Shown here: piece by piece, positions 1 through 6,453 of the stretch | How the letters are laid out: the number at the start of each line of letters is the position of its first letter | Numbering within the stretch: the stretch's first letter is position 1 | From: an uncultured Eubacteriales bacterium | Lineage (GTDB): Bacteria > Bacillota > Clostridia > Lachnospirales > Lachnospiraceae | NCBI GenBank assembly: GCA_949297565.1 | Contig: CASFUI010000099.1 | Coordinates: 1 to 8,494 of the forward strand | DNA length: 8,494 bases | Reading direction: 5' to 3' | The notes under the pieces: model-generated | What the model was told of the DNA's origin: nothing | Seen by the model: only the letters and a program-made list of their open reading frames with translations | The model's database searches: none | Translations under genes and position numbers: made by a program

Positions 1-246
1 ATCGTATTCCTTCCACCAGTAAAGCGGTGCTGTAATATCCACAGTCACAAAAATCTGACGAATAAACTTTCTGTGGTCGCTCCCTGCCCTGCATAATCTT
101 TTTGCGAGTCCCAGATCATTAGGTCCGAACTCAAACTGTCCGTCAACAGTTCTGCTGTCCATTCTGTCCCAGCTATTCATTGGATTTCTGGCTCCTCGTA
201 TAGCATTCTCAAAGTTCATCACACTGCATCTTTCGAATTTAATCAT
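1..246 (-). CDS. Partial CDS, ThyX-like (FAD-dependent thymidylate synthase-like) hypothetical protein, C-terminus beyond window
   Basis: An open frame of 82 codons runs from the ATG at 246-244 to the left edge without a stop, so the 3' end is missing. A purine-rich AGGCGG element lies about 9 bases before the ATG. The visible protein starts MIKFERCSVMNFENAIRG, then has NPMNSWDRMDS (residues 21-31), a SDHRKFIRQIFVTVDI stretch (56-71) and ITAPLYWWKEYD at the cut. From memory, this layout matches a ThyX-like family common in Clostridia and their phages, in which the DHRKFIRQ segment sits roughly where true ThyX proteins have their RHR-type FAD/dUMP motif. The classical RHRxxS signature is not present, so catalysis of dUMP methylation is not shown. 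The reading frame itself is well supported; the family call is an inference. It is separated from trkH by 133 bases with strong secondary structure and may have its own regulation. Confidence 0.62.
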   Translation of the reverse strand, partial: MIKFERCSVMNFENAIRGARNPMNSWDRMDSRTVDGQFEFGPNDLGLAKRLCRAGSDHRKFIRQIFVTVDITAPLYWWKEYD

Positions 247-379
247 ATCATTTTCCGCCTTTTGATAAATACATTTTTATTAAAATGTCCGGGTTATTCT
301 TCTAAGTGTCGTATGAGACACCTCTCATTTTACCGGTTTCCCCGGACAAAAAACCGCTGATTTTACGTCATATCACAGA
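247..379 (-). promoter_or_regulatory. Structured intergenic/5' leader with possible H-type pseudoknot
   Basis: The spacer between the trkH stop and the ThyX-like start has several exact inverted repeats, read here as minus-strand RNA. Stem 1 is CGGUUU (356-351) with AAACCG (339-334). Its loop contains UGUCCGGG (348-341), which pairs perfectly over 8 bp with CCCGGACA (293-286), giving an H-type pseudoknot. The 40-base connecting loop holds a third hairpin, AGGUGUC (323-317) with GACACUU (310-304), with one G-U pair and a six-base loop. A competing small hairpin CCGG-GGAAA-CCGG (345-333) excludes both large stems. The 3' arm ends about 40 bases before the start codon. I do not match it to a known riboswitch class. 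It could be a leader of the ThyX-like gene, a trkH 3' structure or a terminator variant. Confidence 0.4.
271..288. repeat. AT-rich perfect inverted repeat (7 bp arms)
   Basis: ACATTTT (271-277) and AAAATGT (282-288) are exact inverted copies around a 4-base centre. It lies between the pseudoknot-like structure and the ribosome binding site of the ThyX-like gene, and its last three bases (286-288) are shared with the end of the 8-bp pseudoknot arm. It could be a dyad operator, a weak hairpin, or chance in AT-rich DNA. Confidence 0.35.
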
Positions 380-1828
380 TCATACTCCTCGTCTGCGATG
401 CACAGATTTAGAAAACAACATAAACATCGGAAATATCTCCAGTCTGCCTGTCAGCATAGCTATCGAGAGTATACACTGAGCCCAGTCAGAATAGCACGAA
501 AAATTTGACATCGGACCGACGCCGCCAAGCCCTGGACCTATATTGTTAAAACACGACAGCACAGCCGTCAGATTAGTAGTCATATCAAATCCATTAAGCG
601 ATATGACAAGTGTAAAAATACAAATCAGCATAAAGTAACATGAAGCGTACACCCTTACTGAAATAAGCGTATCTTTATCCAGCGGCTTTCCGTTAAGCCT
701 CACAACCGTAACAGCACTCGGGTCAATAATGTGTCTTATTTCCGTAAAAAAACTTTTGACCATAACAATCACCCTTGACACCTTTAATCCGCCTCCTGTT
801 GAGCCAGAACACGCGCCTATAATCATCAGAAGCGTAAGCATATGTTTCGAGTACTCGGGCCACCTTTCAAAGTCAACCGTCGCAAATCCTGTTGTTGTTA
901 TGACACTTGAAACCTGAAAAAAAGCCTGACGCAAACACAGCGAAACTGCCGAGATACTTGTACATATATTAATTGTAATCGTAACTACTGCAAATGCCAC
1001 AAATCCAAGATACCATTTTATCTCTTCTATTTTAAGTACATCTTTGAAACGCTTTATAAGTATAAGATAATACGCATTAAAATTGATACCGAACAACAGC
1101 ATGAATACACCAATTACAATCTCTATATACGCGCTGTTATACCCCGCAATTCCAACAGAAGATATAGAAAATCCACCCGTACCGGCAGTTCCGAACGAAA
1201 GCGTGAGCGCGTCAAACAAATTCAAACCGCCAGCCAGAAGCAATATAACTAAAATCACTGTCATTGCCGTGTATATTCCATACAAAATAAGCGAGGTTTT
1301 TTTCATTCTCGGCACCAGTTTTCCCGCAATAGGTCCCGGAACCTCCGCCCTTACAAGATGCATCGAATTTTCATTTTCCATGGGCATAATCATCATAACA
1401 AATACAAGAACACCCATGCCGCCTACCCAGTGAGTAAAACATCTCCAAAACTGTACTCCGTGAGGCAGAAGCTCAGGATAAGCAAGAACTGAGGCTCCCG
1501 TTGTCGTAAAACCCGATATAATCTCAAAAAGAGACGACCAGTATGAACGAAACTGTCCTGTAAGATACAGCTGAACAGCCCCTATAAGGCTTATAATAAT
1601 CCACGCCAGCGCAACAACACAGTATCCGTCACGACTGCCCATTCTTCTCTCCGGAGCTTTTACACCCGAAAGCGCAAATCCTGCGAGCGCCGCAAAAATA
1701 ATCGTACAGAACAGATACGGCGCATCTCCTTCATTGTATATCAGCGCAACTATCAGAGCGGGCACCATGAGTATCGCTTCGGTTAAAATTATTTTCCCAA
1801 GGATTTTAAGAACTCTTCTTCTATTCAT
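380..1828 (-). CDS. trkH: TrkH/KtrB family K+ uptake membrane subunit
   Basis: This 482-aa integral membrane protein is the ion-conducting subunit of a Trk-type potassium uptake system. The four pore-loop repeats of the superfamily are visible: TTTGAS (108-113), GTAGTGGFS (213-221), TTTGFA (311-316) and NNIGPGLGGVG (428-438), each centred on the selectivity-filter glycine. HWVGGMGVLVFVMMIMP (133-149) follows pore 1, and CSGSTGGGLKV (340-350) follows pore 3, in the region that forms the intramembrane gate in TrkH/KtrB. Length is normal for TrkH. It is the second gene of a trkA-trkH operon: only 6 bases separate it from trkA, and its AGGAAG ribosome binding site (1836-1831) overlaps the trkA stop codon, which suggests translational coupling. 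Activity should be gated by the cytoplasmic TrkA ring. Whether coupling is to H+ or Na+ cannot be read from the sequence. Family call is firm. Confidence 0.96.
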   Translation of the reverse strand: MNRRRVLKILGKIILTEAILMVPALIVALIYNEGDAPYLFCTIIFAALAGFALSGVKAPERRMGSRDGYCVVALAWIIISLIGAVQLYLTGQFRSYWSSLFEIISGFTTTGASVLAYPELLPHGVQFWRCFTHWVGGMGVLVFVMMIMPMENENSMHLVRAEVPGPIAGKLVPRMKKTSLILYGIYTAMTVILVILLLAGGLNLFDALTLSFGTAGTGGFSISSVGIAGYNSAYIEIVIGVFMLLFGINFNAYYLILIKRFKDVLKIEEIKWYLGFVAFAVVTITINICTSISAVSLCLRQAFFQVSSVITTTGFATVDFERWPEYSKHMLTLLMIIGACSGSTGGGLKVSRVIVMVKSFFTEIRHIIDPSAVTVVRLNGKPLDKDTLISVRVYASCYFMLICIFTLVISLNGFDMTTNLTAVLSCFNNIGPGLGGVGPMSNFSCYSDWAQCILSIAMLTGRLEIFPMFMLFSKSVHRRRGV

Positions 1829-1830
1829 GA

Positions 1831-1836
1831 CTTCCT
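1831..1836 (-). promoter_or_regulatory. trkH ribosome binding site overlapping trkA stop
   Basis: AGGAAG on the minus strand ends two bases before the trkH ATG (1828-1826) and shares its first two bases with the TAG stop of trkA (1837-1835). The arrangement implies translational coupling of the two Trk subunits. Confidence 0.7.
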
Positions 1837-3229
1837 ACACCCCTGCAAATATATCCTGTAATCTTAAAATACTGTTATTTAAGGTACATACTAAAACAGA
1901 ATCGCCCTTTTCTATCACATCGTCACCTCTTGGGACAATAAGCCTGCGCTTTCGTATTATACTGGCTATAAGAAATCCTTTCTTTACGCTAAGGTCCTTT
2001 ATAGACTTGCCGAGATAAGCTTCATCTGAAGTTATTTTAAACTCAACAAACTCAATTTTCCCGTCCATAAGTCTGTAAAGCGATGAAATCGAATCAAACT
2101 TCTCCGCTGCAAGAAGCGACCTTGAATATCCTATAATAGCATCCGTAACCGCATCTTCCTTGGAAACGCTGCAAATTTTTGTATTTTTCTGCAGCTCCTT
2201 GAGAGCCGAATGTGAATTCATTTTTGTTATAACTTTATATATATTGCGTTTTTCTGCCAGCATACCGGCAATCAGATTGTACTCGTCATTATTTGTAAGC
2301 GTCACAAAGGCGTCTGTATTTTTAATATCTGACTCTAACATAGACTCAAAATATTCCATAGCATCACTGCAAATAACCGAAATTCCCGGTACCAGCCCCG
2401 CAATCTCACTTCCCCTGCTGTGCACCTTTTCGACGACAGTAACATTTACGCCGTTTTTATTGAGAAGATTCGCCAGATAAAATCCGATACGGCTCGCTCC
2501 CGCAATCAAAACAGAATTGATATGTCTCACCTTTAATTTCATCTTCTCCATTGCGTCATTAAAGGCTTTAGGGGAACCTGTTATGTAAAGAACATCATTT
2601 TCTGCCACAATATCGTCACCGTTAGGAATAAATATGTCATTATTTCTCACAATCGCACAGATAAGGATATTCATTCTCATTTTCTGATTAATCTCGAAAA
2701 GATTTTTTCCTATAATCGCATTTCCATGTTCTATCTTCATCTCCACAAGCTCACAGCGGCCCTTTCCGAACAGCTCTATTTTAGTTGCCTGCGGGAAATG
2801 TAAAAGACGCTGTATCTCCCTCGCAGCCGTAAAGTCCGGATTAATAGTCATTGCAAGACCGAATTTTTCCATATAAAACTCAGACTGAACAGCATACTCA
2901 GCATTTCTGACTCTCGCGATGGGATTTTTGGCACCAATCGAGTGGGCTGTGAGACAGCTTAATATATTTAACTCATCTGAGCCGGTCACGGCTATAAAAA
3001 TATCTGCTTCGCTCACACCTGCATCATCCAATATTGCCAGAGAAGCACCGTTTCCCTGATAACAGATAACGTCTAATGAATTGGAAATTTTGTTAATCAA
3101 ATCAAGATTAATATCAATCACAGTTACCTCGCAGCCCGTATTCGTAAGCTGTGACGCCAGCTCGATACCAACCTTGCCTCCTCCGACAATACAGACCTTG
3201 ACATTCTTCTTTTTCACAATTTTCCTCAT
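1835..3229 (-). CDS. trkA: Trk system K+ transporter regulatory subunit TrkA (two RCK units)
   Basis: This 464-aa cytoplasmic protein gates the TrkH channel in response to bound nucleotides. It is the full TrkA type with two tandem RCK units, not the single-unit KtrA. The first Rossmann fold has VCIVGGGKVG (12-21), an acidic end of strand 2 (VIDIN, 37-41) and the characteristic YQGNGAS (57-63) and AVTGSDELN (80-88). The first RCK_C domain follows at about 145-228 (IGKNLFEIN, IPNGDDIV). The second Rossmann fold begins VLIAGASRIG (240-249), with a less canonical glycine motif, followed by VTVVEK and LTNNDEYN (311-318). The second RCK_C domain covers about 385-462 (YLGKSIKDL, VPRGDDVI). RCK_C domains of several Firmicutes bind c-di-AMP; that is family knowledge, not shown here. 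The ATG at 3229 has AAGG some 10 bases upstream; a GTG at codon 5, preceded by AGGAAAA, is an alternative start. Confidence 0.95.
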   Translation of the reverse strand: MRKIVKKKNVKVCIVGGGKVGIELASQLTNTGCEVTVIDINLDLINKISNSLDVICYQGNGASLAILDDAGVSEADIFIAVTGSDELNILSCLTAHSIGAKNPIARVRNAEYAVQSEFYMEKFGLAMTINPDFTAAREIQRLLHFPQATKIELFGKGRCELVEMKIEHGNAIIGKNLFEINQKMRMNILICAIVRNNDIFIPNGDDIVAENDVLYITGSPKAFNDAMEKMKLKVRHINSVLIAGASRIGFYLANLLNKNGVNVTVVEKVHSRGSEIAGLVPGISVICSDAMEYFESMLESDIKNTDAFVTLTNNDEYNLIAGMLAEKRNIYKVITKMNSHSALKELQKNTKICSVSKEDAVTDAIIGYSRSLLAAEKFDSISSLYRLMDGKIEFVEFKITSDEAYLGKSIKDLSVKKGFLIASIIRKRRLIVPRGDDVIEKGDSVLVCTLNNSILRLQDIFAGV

Positions 3230-3354
3230 TTCTGCACTGCCTTTTGCGTATTGCAGCGCTTATCAAATACACTCTTATTAAATTTTAAATGCCTTTGACA
3301 TGCTGCTATATTAACACAGCACTGTATTATTTACAAGAATGATTATGGTAACAT
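3230..3354. other. AT-rich intergenic spacer before trkA
   Basis: Between the operon terminator and the trkA start I see the candidate promoter at 3336-3308 and an AT-rich near-palindrome around 3276-3290 (TTAAATTTTAAAT type). No open frame with a ribosome binding site and no RNA gene is apparent. Confidence 0.5.
3308..3336 (-). promoter_or_regulatory. Candidate sigma-A promoter for trkA-trkH
   Basis: On the minus strand TTGTAA (3336-3331) and TAATAT (3313-3308) are separated by exactly 17 bases. Each matches only four of six consensus positions. Transcription would begin near 3301 and give a leader of about 70 bases before trkA. It lies just downstream of the terminator of the preceding operon, where a new promoter is expected. 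Confidence 0.4.
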
Positions 3355-3391
3355 TAAAAATGGCGCTCCGACAAAAAATCAGAGCGCCGTT
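3355..3391 (-). terminator. Rho-independent terminator of the decarboxylase operon
   Basis: Fourteen bases after the stop of the alpha subunit, minus-strand GGCGCTC (3388-3382) pairs with GAGCGCC (3368-3362). The stem extends inward to 10 bp with one G-U pair, closing a 7-base loop, and is followed by ATTTTTAAT. This marks the end of the five-gene pump operon and separates it from trkA-trkH. Confidence 0.88.
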
Positions 3392-3404
3392 CATATTATT
3401 TATT

Positions 3405-4823
3405 TTATACAGGATATGCCTTATTCTCTGTATCAGCAGCCTTAGGGTCAACCTTGGTCTGCTGTGCCTCTCTGTATTTAAAGAATTCCGTGGCAACTGC
3501 CGGGAACAAAGCATATGAAAGTACATCCTCATCCTGCTGCTTATATTCCTTAACAACAGGGTCATTTTTAAACTTCTCAAGCTGAGGCTCGATTAAATCT
3601 GCCGGACGGCAGGTAATAGGCTTCATATCACCGATAGCCTTCTTCTGTACCTCCGGATTAAAAGGCTTAACGGTCTGACCGAATTCACCGGCAAGAACCT
3701 TCTTTGACTCCTTCGTAATCATCTTATAGCGCTCACCCTGAAGCACATTGAGCACTGCCTGTGTTCCGACAATCTGTGATGAAGGCGTAACAAGAGGCGG
3801 CTCGCCGAAGTCCTTGCGAACTCTAGGAATCTCCTCAAGAACTGCCTGATATTTGTCCTCTGCACCTGCCTCTTTAAGCTGTGAGACAAGATTTGAAAGC
3901 ATACCACCCGGTACCTGATAAAGAAGCGTCTTGATATTTACGCCAAGCACCTTGGTATTCATGAGGCCGCTCTTTAAAGCCTCGTCTCTCATAGGCTGGA
4001 AATAATTTGCAATCTCAGAAAGAATGTTCTGGTCAAGCCCCGTATCATACGGAGTGCCCTTAAAAGTCTCAACCATAACTTCAGTTGCCGGCTGGCTTGT
4101 TCCCATTGAAAACGGTGAAATCGCCGTATCAATTATATCTGCTCCGGCTTCAACAGCCTTAAGATAAGTCATTGACGCAACGCCTGATGTATAGTGTGTA
4201 TGTATCTGAAGCGGAAGTGACGAGCCGTCTTTTAACGCCTGAACAAGCTCTGTTGCCTTATATGGCACCAGAAGTCCCGCCATGTCCTTGATACAGATTG
4301 AATCCGCCCCCATATCTTCTATCTTCTTTGCTGTCTCTTTCCAGTAATCGAGCGTATAAGCGTCACCGATTGTATATGAGAGAGCAATCTGCGCATGACC
4401 TTTCTCTTTCTTCGCGGCCTTAACAGCCGTCTCGAGGTTTCTCAAATCATTGAAACAGTCAAAAATACGTATAATATCAATACCGTTTGCTATTGATTTC
4501 TGTACAAAATACTCAACAACATCATCCGAATAATGATTATAACCGAGAATATTCTGACCTCTGAAAAGCATCTGCAGCTTTGTGTGTTTAAAACCGTCTC
4601 TTAACTTGCGAAGTCTGTCCCACGGGTCTTCCTTGAGAAATCGAAGTGAAGCATCAAATGTTGCTCCTCCCCAGCACTCTACTGAGTGATAGCCGACCTT
4701 ATCCATTGTGTCGACTATTGGAAGCATCTGCTCTGTCGTCATTCTTGTCGCAATTAACGACTGATGTGCATCACGCAATACGGTTTCCGTTATTTTTAAT
4801 GGTTTTTTAACCTGTTCTGCCAT
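3405..4823 (-). CDS. oadA: Oxaloacetate decarboxylase alpha / transcarboxylase 5S-type carboxyltransferase, without biotin domain
   Basis: This 472-aa cytoplasmic enzyme transfers carboxyl between oxaloacetate (or pyruvate) and biotin. Numbering from the ATG at 4823, a TIM-barrel HMGL-like domain carries LRDAHQS (16-22, metal-ligand Asp18), RIFDCFNDLRN (119-129), CIKDMAG (177-183, with Lys179 in the position of the carboxylated metal-ligand lysine) and IHTHYTSG (207-214, metal-ligand histidines). The conserved carboxylase domain follows (PGGMLSNL 305-312, FGEPPLVTPSSQIVGTQAV 339-357). The protein stops after FFKYREAQQ, so the C-terminal biotin domain of Klebsiella-type OadA is absent. The separate carrier encoded two genes upstream should supply the biotin, as in the 5S/1.3S arrangement of propionibacterial transcarboxylase. 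GGAGG lies 8 bases before the ATG at 4823. A TTG at 4838 in the same frame overlaps that site and is rejected as start. It is the last gene of the operon and is followed by a terminator. Confidence 0.95.
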   Translation of the reverse strand: MAEQVKKPLKITETVLRDAHQSLIATRMTTEQMLPIVDTMDKVGYHSVECWGGATFDASLRFLKEDPWDRLRKLRDGFKHTKLQMLFRGQNILGYNHYSDDVVEYFVQKSIANGIDIIRIFDCFNDLRNLETAVKAAKKEKGHAQIALSYTIGDAYTLDYWKETAKKIEDMGADSICIKDMAGLLVPYKATELVQALKDGSSLPLQIHTHYTSGVASMTYLKAVEAGADIIDTAISPFSMGTSQPATEVMVETFKGTPYDTGLDQNILSEIANYFQPMRDEALKSGLMNTKVLGVNIKTLLYQVPGGMLSNLVSQLKEAGAEDKYQAVLEEIPRVRKDFGEPPLVTPSSQIVGTQAVLNVLQGERYKMITKESKKVLAGEFGQTVKPFNPEVQKKAIGDMKPITCRPADLIEPQLEKFKNDPVVKEYKQQDEDVLSYALFPAVATEFFKYREAQQTKVDPKAADTENKAYPV

Positions 4824-4831
4824 CTTATAAT

Positions 4832-4836
4832 CCTCC
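4832..4836 (-). promoter_or_regulatory. Ribosome binding site that fixes the alpha-subunit start
   Basis: A perfect GGAGG sits 8 bases before the ATG at 4823-4821. The TTG at 4838-4836, which would add five residues (MEDYK), overlaps the first base of this site and has no ribosome binding site of its own, so the ATG is the start. Confidence 0.85.
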
Positions 4837-4868
4837 AAATCATTTTAGTATATAGTCCTTAAATATTT

Positions 4869-6020
4869 TTACATTACGCCGAACATTGCCATAAATGCTC
4901 CTGCGGCAACCGCTGTACCGATAACTCCGGCAACGTTAGGTCCCATAGCATGCATAAGCAGGAAGTTTGACGGGTCTGCCTCCTGACCGACCTTCTGTGA
5001 AACTCTCGCCGCCATAGGCACCGCCGATACACCCGCCGAGCCGATAAGAGGATTGATTTTTCCGCCAGACAGCTTGCACATAATCTTTCCCAGCCATACG
5101 CCTCCGGCTGTACCGAACGCAAACGCCACAAGTCCGAGCGCTACAATCTTTAAGGTATCTAAATTCAGGAATGCCTCAGCGCTTGTTGTCGCACCGACAG
5201 ATGTTCCGAGAATAATAACTACAATGTACATAAGAGCATTTGACGCTGTCTCTGTGAGCTGCTTAACAACACCGCTCTCCTTAAACAGGTTTCCGAGCAT
5301 AAGCATACCTACAAGCGGAGCCGTAGTAGGCAGAATCAATACAACCACAATAGTTACGATAATAGGGAAAAGAATTTTTTCAAGCTTAGAAACAGGTCTT
5401 AACTGGTCCATCTTAATCTTTCTTTCCTCTTCGGTTGTGAAAAGCTTCATAATAGGCGGCTGGATAATAGGAACAAGAGACATATATGAATATGCCGCTA
5501 CCGCAATAGGTCCCAAATACTTAGTCTGTCCGAGCTTTCCGGCAAGGAAGATAGATGTAGGACCATCAGCACCGCCGATAATCGAAATTGCCGCTGCCGC
5601 TTTGTCAGGGAAGCCCATAAATATAGCAAGAATGTATGCGACAAAAATACCGAGCTGAGCTGCCGCACCCATAAGGAAGCTCTTTGGATTCGCTATAAGC
5701 GGTCCGAAATCCGTCATGGCTCCGACGCCAAGGAAAATTAACGACGGAAGAATACTCCACTCGTCAAGCAGATAAAAATAATGCAACAAACCGCCTATAC
5801 CGTTGTTTGAATCTTCAACCGCAAGCATAATATCTGGATAGAGATTAACAAGCAGCATACCGAAAGAAATCGGTACTAAAAGCAGAGGTTCGTATCCTTT
5901 TTTAATCGCCAAATATAAGAAAACCAAAGCCACAGCAATCATAAGGTAATTTCCCCATGTCAAACCAAAAAACGCTGACTGCTGTATGAGGTTTCCCAAT
6001 GTTGTTATAATATAACTCAT
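4869..6020 (-). CDS. oadB: Na+-translocating decarboxylase beta subunit (OadB/MmdB/GcdB family)
   Basis: This 383-aa polytopic membrane protein decarboxylates carboxybiotin delivered by the biotin carrier and couples this to Na+ export. Hallmarks of the family are seen: GVGAMTDFGPLIANP (98-112), IIGGADGPTSIF (147-158) with Asp152 at the site of the essential Na+/carboxybiotin aspartate, YSYMSLVPIIQPPIMK (177-192), and near the C-terminus KINPLIGSAGVSAVPMAARV (321-340) and MHAMGPNVAGVIGTAVAAG (356-374), the polar helix implicated in Na+ passage. Length fits the usual 370-430 aa. All key segments are present, so an active pump is expected. The family members use oxaloacetate, methylmalonyl-CoA, malonate or glutaconyl-CoA as carboxyl donor, and the beta subunit alone does not reveal which. 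GGAGG (6032-6028) lies 7 bases before the ATG. It sits between the biotin carrier (37-base gap) and the alpha subunit (45-base gap by its revised start). Confidence 0.96.
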   Translation of the reverse strand: MSYIITTLGNLIQQSAFFGLTWGNYLMIAVALVFLYLAIKKGYEPLLLVPISFGMLLVNLYPDIMLAVEDSNNGIGGLLHYFYLLDEWSILPSLIFLGVGAMTDFGPLIANPKSFLMGAAAQLGIFVAYILAIFMGFPDKAAAAISIIGGADGPTSIFLAGKLGQTKYLGPIAVAAYSYMSLVPIIQPPIMKLFTTEEERKIKMDQLRPVSKLEKILFPIIVTIVVVLILPTTAPLVGMLMLGNLFKESGVVKQLTETASNALMYIVVIILGTSVGATTSAEAFLNLDTLKIVALGLVAFAFGTAGGVWLGKIMCKLSGGKINPLIGSAGVSAVPMAARVSQKVGQEADPSNFLLMHAMGPNVAGVIGTAVAAGAFMAMFGVM

Positions 6021-6057
6021 CTTTTAACCTCCAGTTTAAATGATTCCTCTAAATCGA

Positions 6058-6423
6058 CTAGTTCATGGAAACTAAAACTTTTCCAGTCTCAACTGAATCA
6101 CCAACTGAACATTCAACTGTTGCGACAGTTCCATCCTGTGGTGCAAAGATTTCGTTTTCCATTTTCATTGCCTCAAGAATAAGCAGAATATCACCCTTCT
6201 TTACAGCATCTCCGGCTGCAACATTAACCTTTAAAATCTTACCCTGCATAGGTGCGTTTACTTTAACTGCCCCCTGGACACCTGACGGAGCTGCCGGCTT
6301 AGGAGCTTCCGGTTTAGGACCTGCCGGCTTTGGCGCTGCCGGCTTTACAGGTCCGCCTGTCTTTCCCTCTTCAACTGTAACATCATAAACATTACCATTA
6401 ACAGTAATTGTATAATTCTTCAT
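6058..6423 (-). CDS. Biotin carboxyl carrier subunit (MmdC/GcdC/1.3S type)
   Basis: This 121-aa protein is the free-standing biotin arm that shuttles carboxyl groups between the carboxyltransferases and OadB. It has a short N-terminal segment (MKNYTITVNGNVYDVTVEE, 1-19) typical of this carrier class, a flexible Pro/Ala/Lys linker (26-46, PKPAGPKPEAPKPAAP type) and a compact biotinyl domain (about 51-121) with the canonical EAMKMEN at 84-90. Lys87 (codon 6165-6163) is the biotinylated residue, and the flanking methionines and the PMQGKI and GDAVKKGD turns are intact. GGAGG occurs 9 bases before the ATG. It follows the OadG-type gene by 30 bases. Being the only biotin domain visible, it must serve both carboxyltransferases of the operon if both are active. 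A biotin protein ligase is not in the window. Confidence 0.96.
   Translation of the reverse strand: MKNYTITVNGNVYDVTVEEGKTGGPVKPAAPKPAGPKPEAPKPAAPSGVQGAVKVNAPMQGKILKVNVAAGDAVKKGDILLILEAMKMENEIFAPQDGTVATVECSVGDSVETGKVLVSMN
6286..6348 (-). repeat. Pro/Ala/Lys linker-coding imperfect repeat in the biotin carrier gene
   Basis: Residues 26-46 of the biotin carrier are encoded by roughly three degenerate copies of a unit specifying PKPAGPKPEA-like sequence, with repeated GCCGGCTTT-type plus-strand motifs. This is the mobile linker, a stretch that can vary in length by slippage between strains. Confidence 0.5.
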
Positions 6424-6453
6424 TGTTTTTATCCTCCATTAAATATATATTTT

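Noticed and set aside
247..379. Standard rho-independent terminator after trkH
   Set aside because: The GC-rich stems here are not followed by a T-run on the minus strand (stem 1 is followed by GTAAAATGAG), and the best 8-bp pairing spans a 47-base gap with nested structure. A leaky or unusual terminator is possible but not a conventional one.
1083..1433. Plus-strand open frame of 116 codons inside trkH, and similar ones inside trkA and oadB
   Set aside because: They lie antisense to strongly conserved membrane or Rossmann-fold coding sequence, lack ribosome binding sites and show no recognisable domain.
3230..3354. c-di-AMP (ydaO-type) riboswitch in front of the K+ transporter genes
   Set aside because: The spacer is short and AT-rich and lacks the extended conserved helices of that class.
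3311..3580. Minus-strand 89-codon frame crossing the operon terminator
   Set aside because: It overlaps the conserved 3' end of the alpha subunit in another frame and reads through the terminator hairpin.
3405..3600. C-terminal biotin domain on the alpha subunit, as in Klebsiella OadA
   Set aside because: The protein stops soon after FFKYREAQQ and no EAMKM-type motif exists in the frame; biotin is carried by the separate 121-aa protein.
6065..6388. Plus-strand open frame opposite the biotin carrier gene, Pro/Gly/Ala-rich
   Set aside because: It is the reverse of a gene with an intact EAMKMEN domain and good ribosome binding site. It has no ribosome binding site of its own, and its composition merely mirrors the linker codons.
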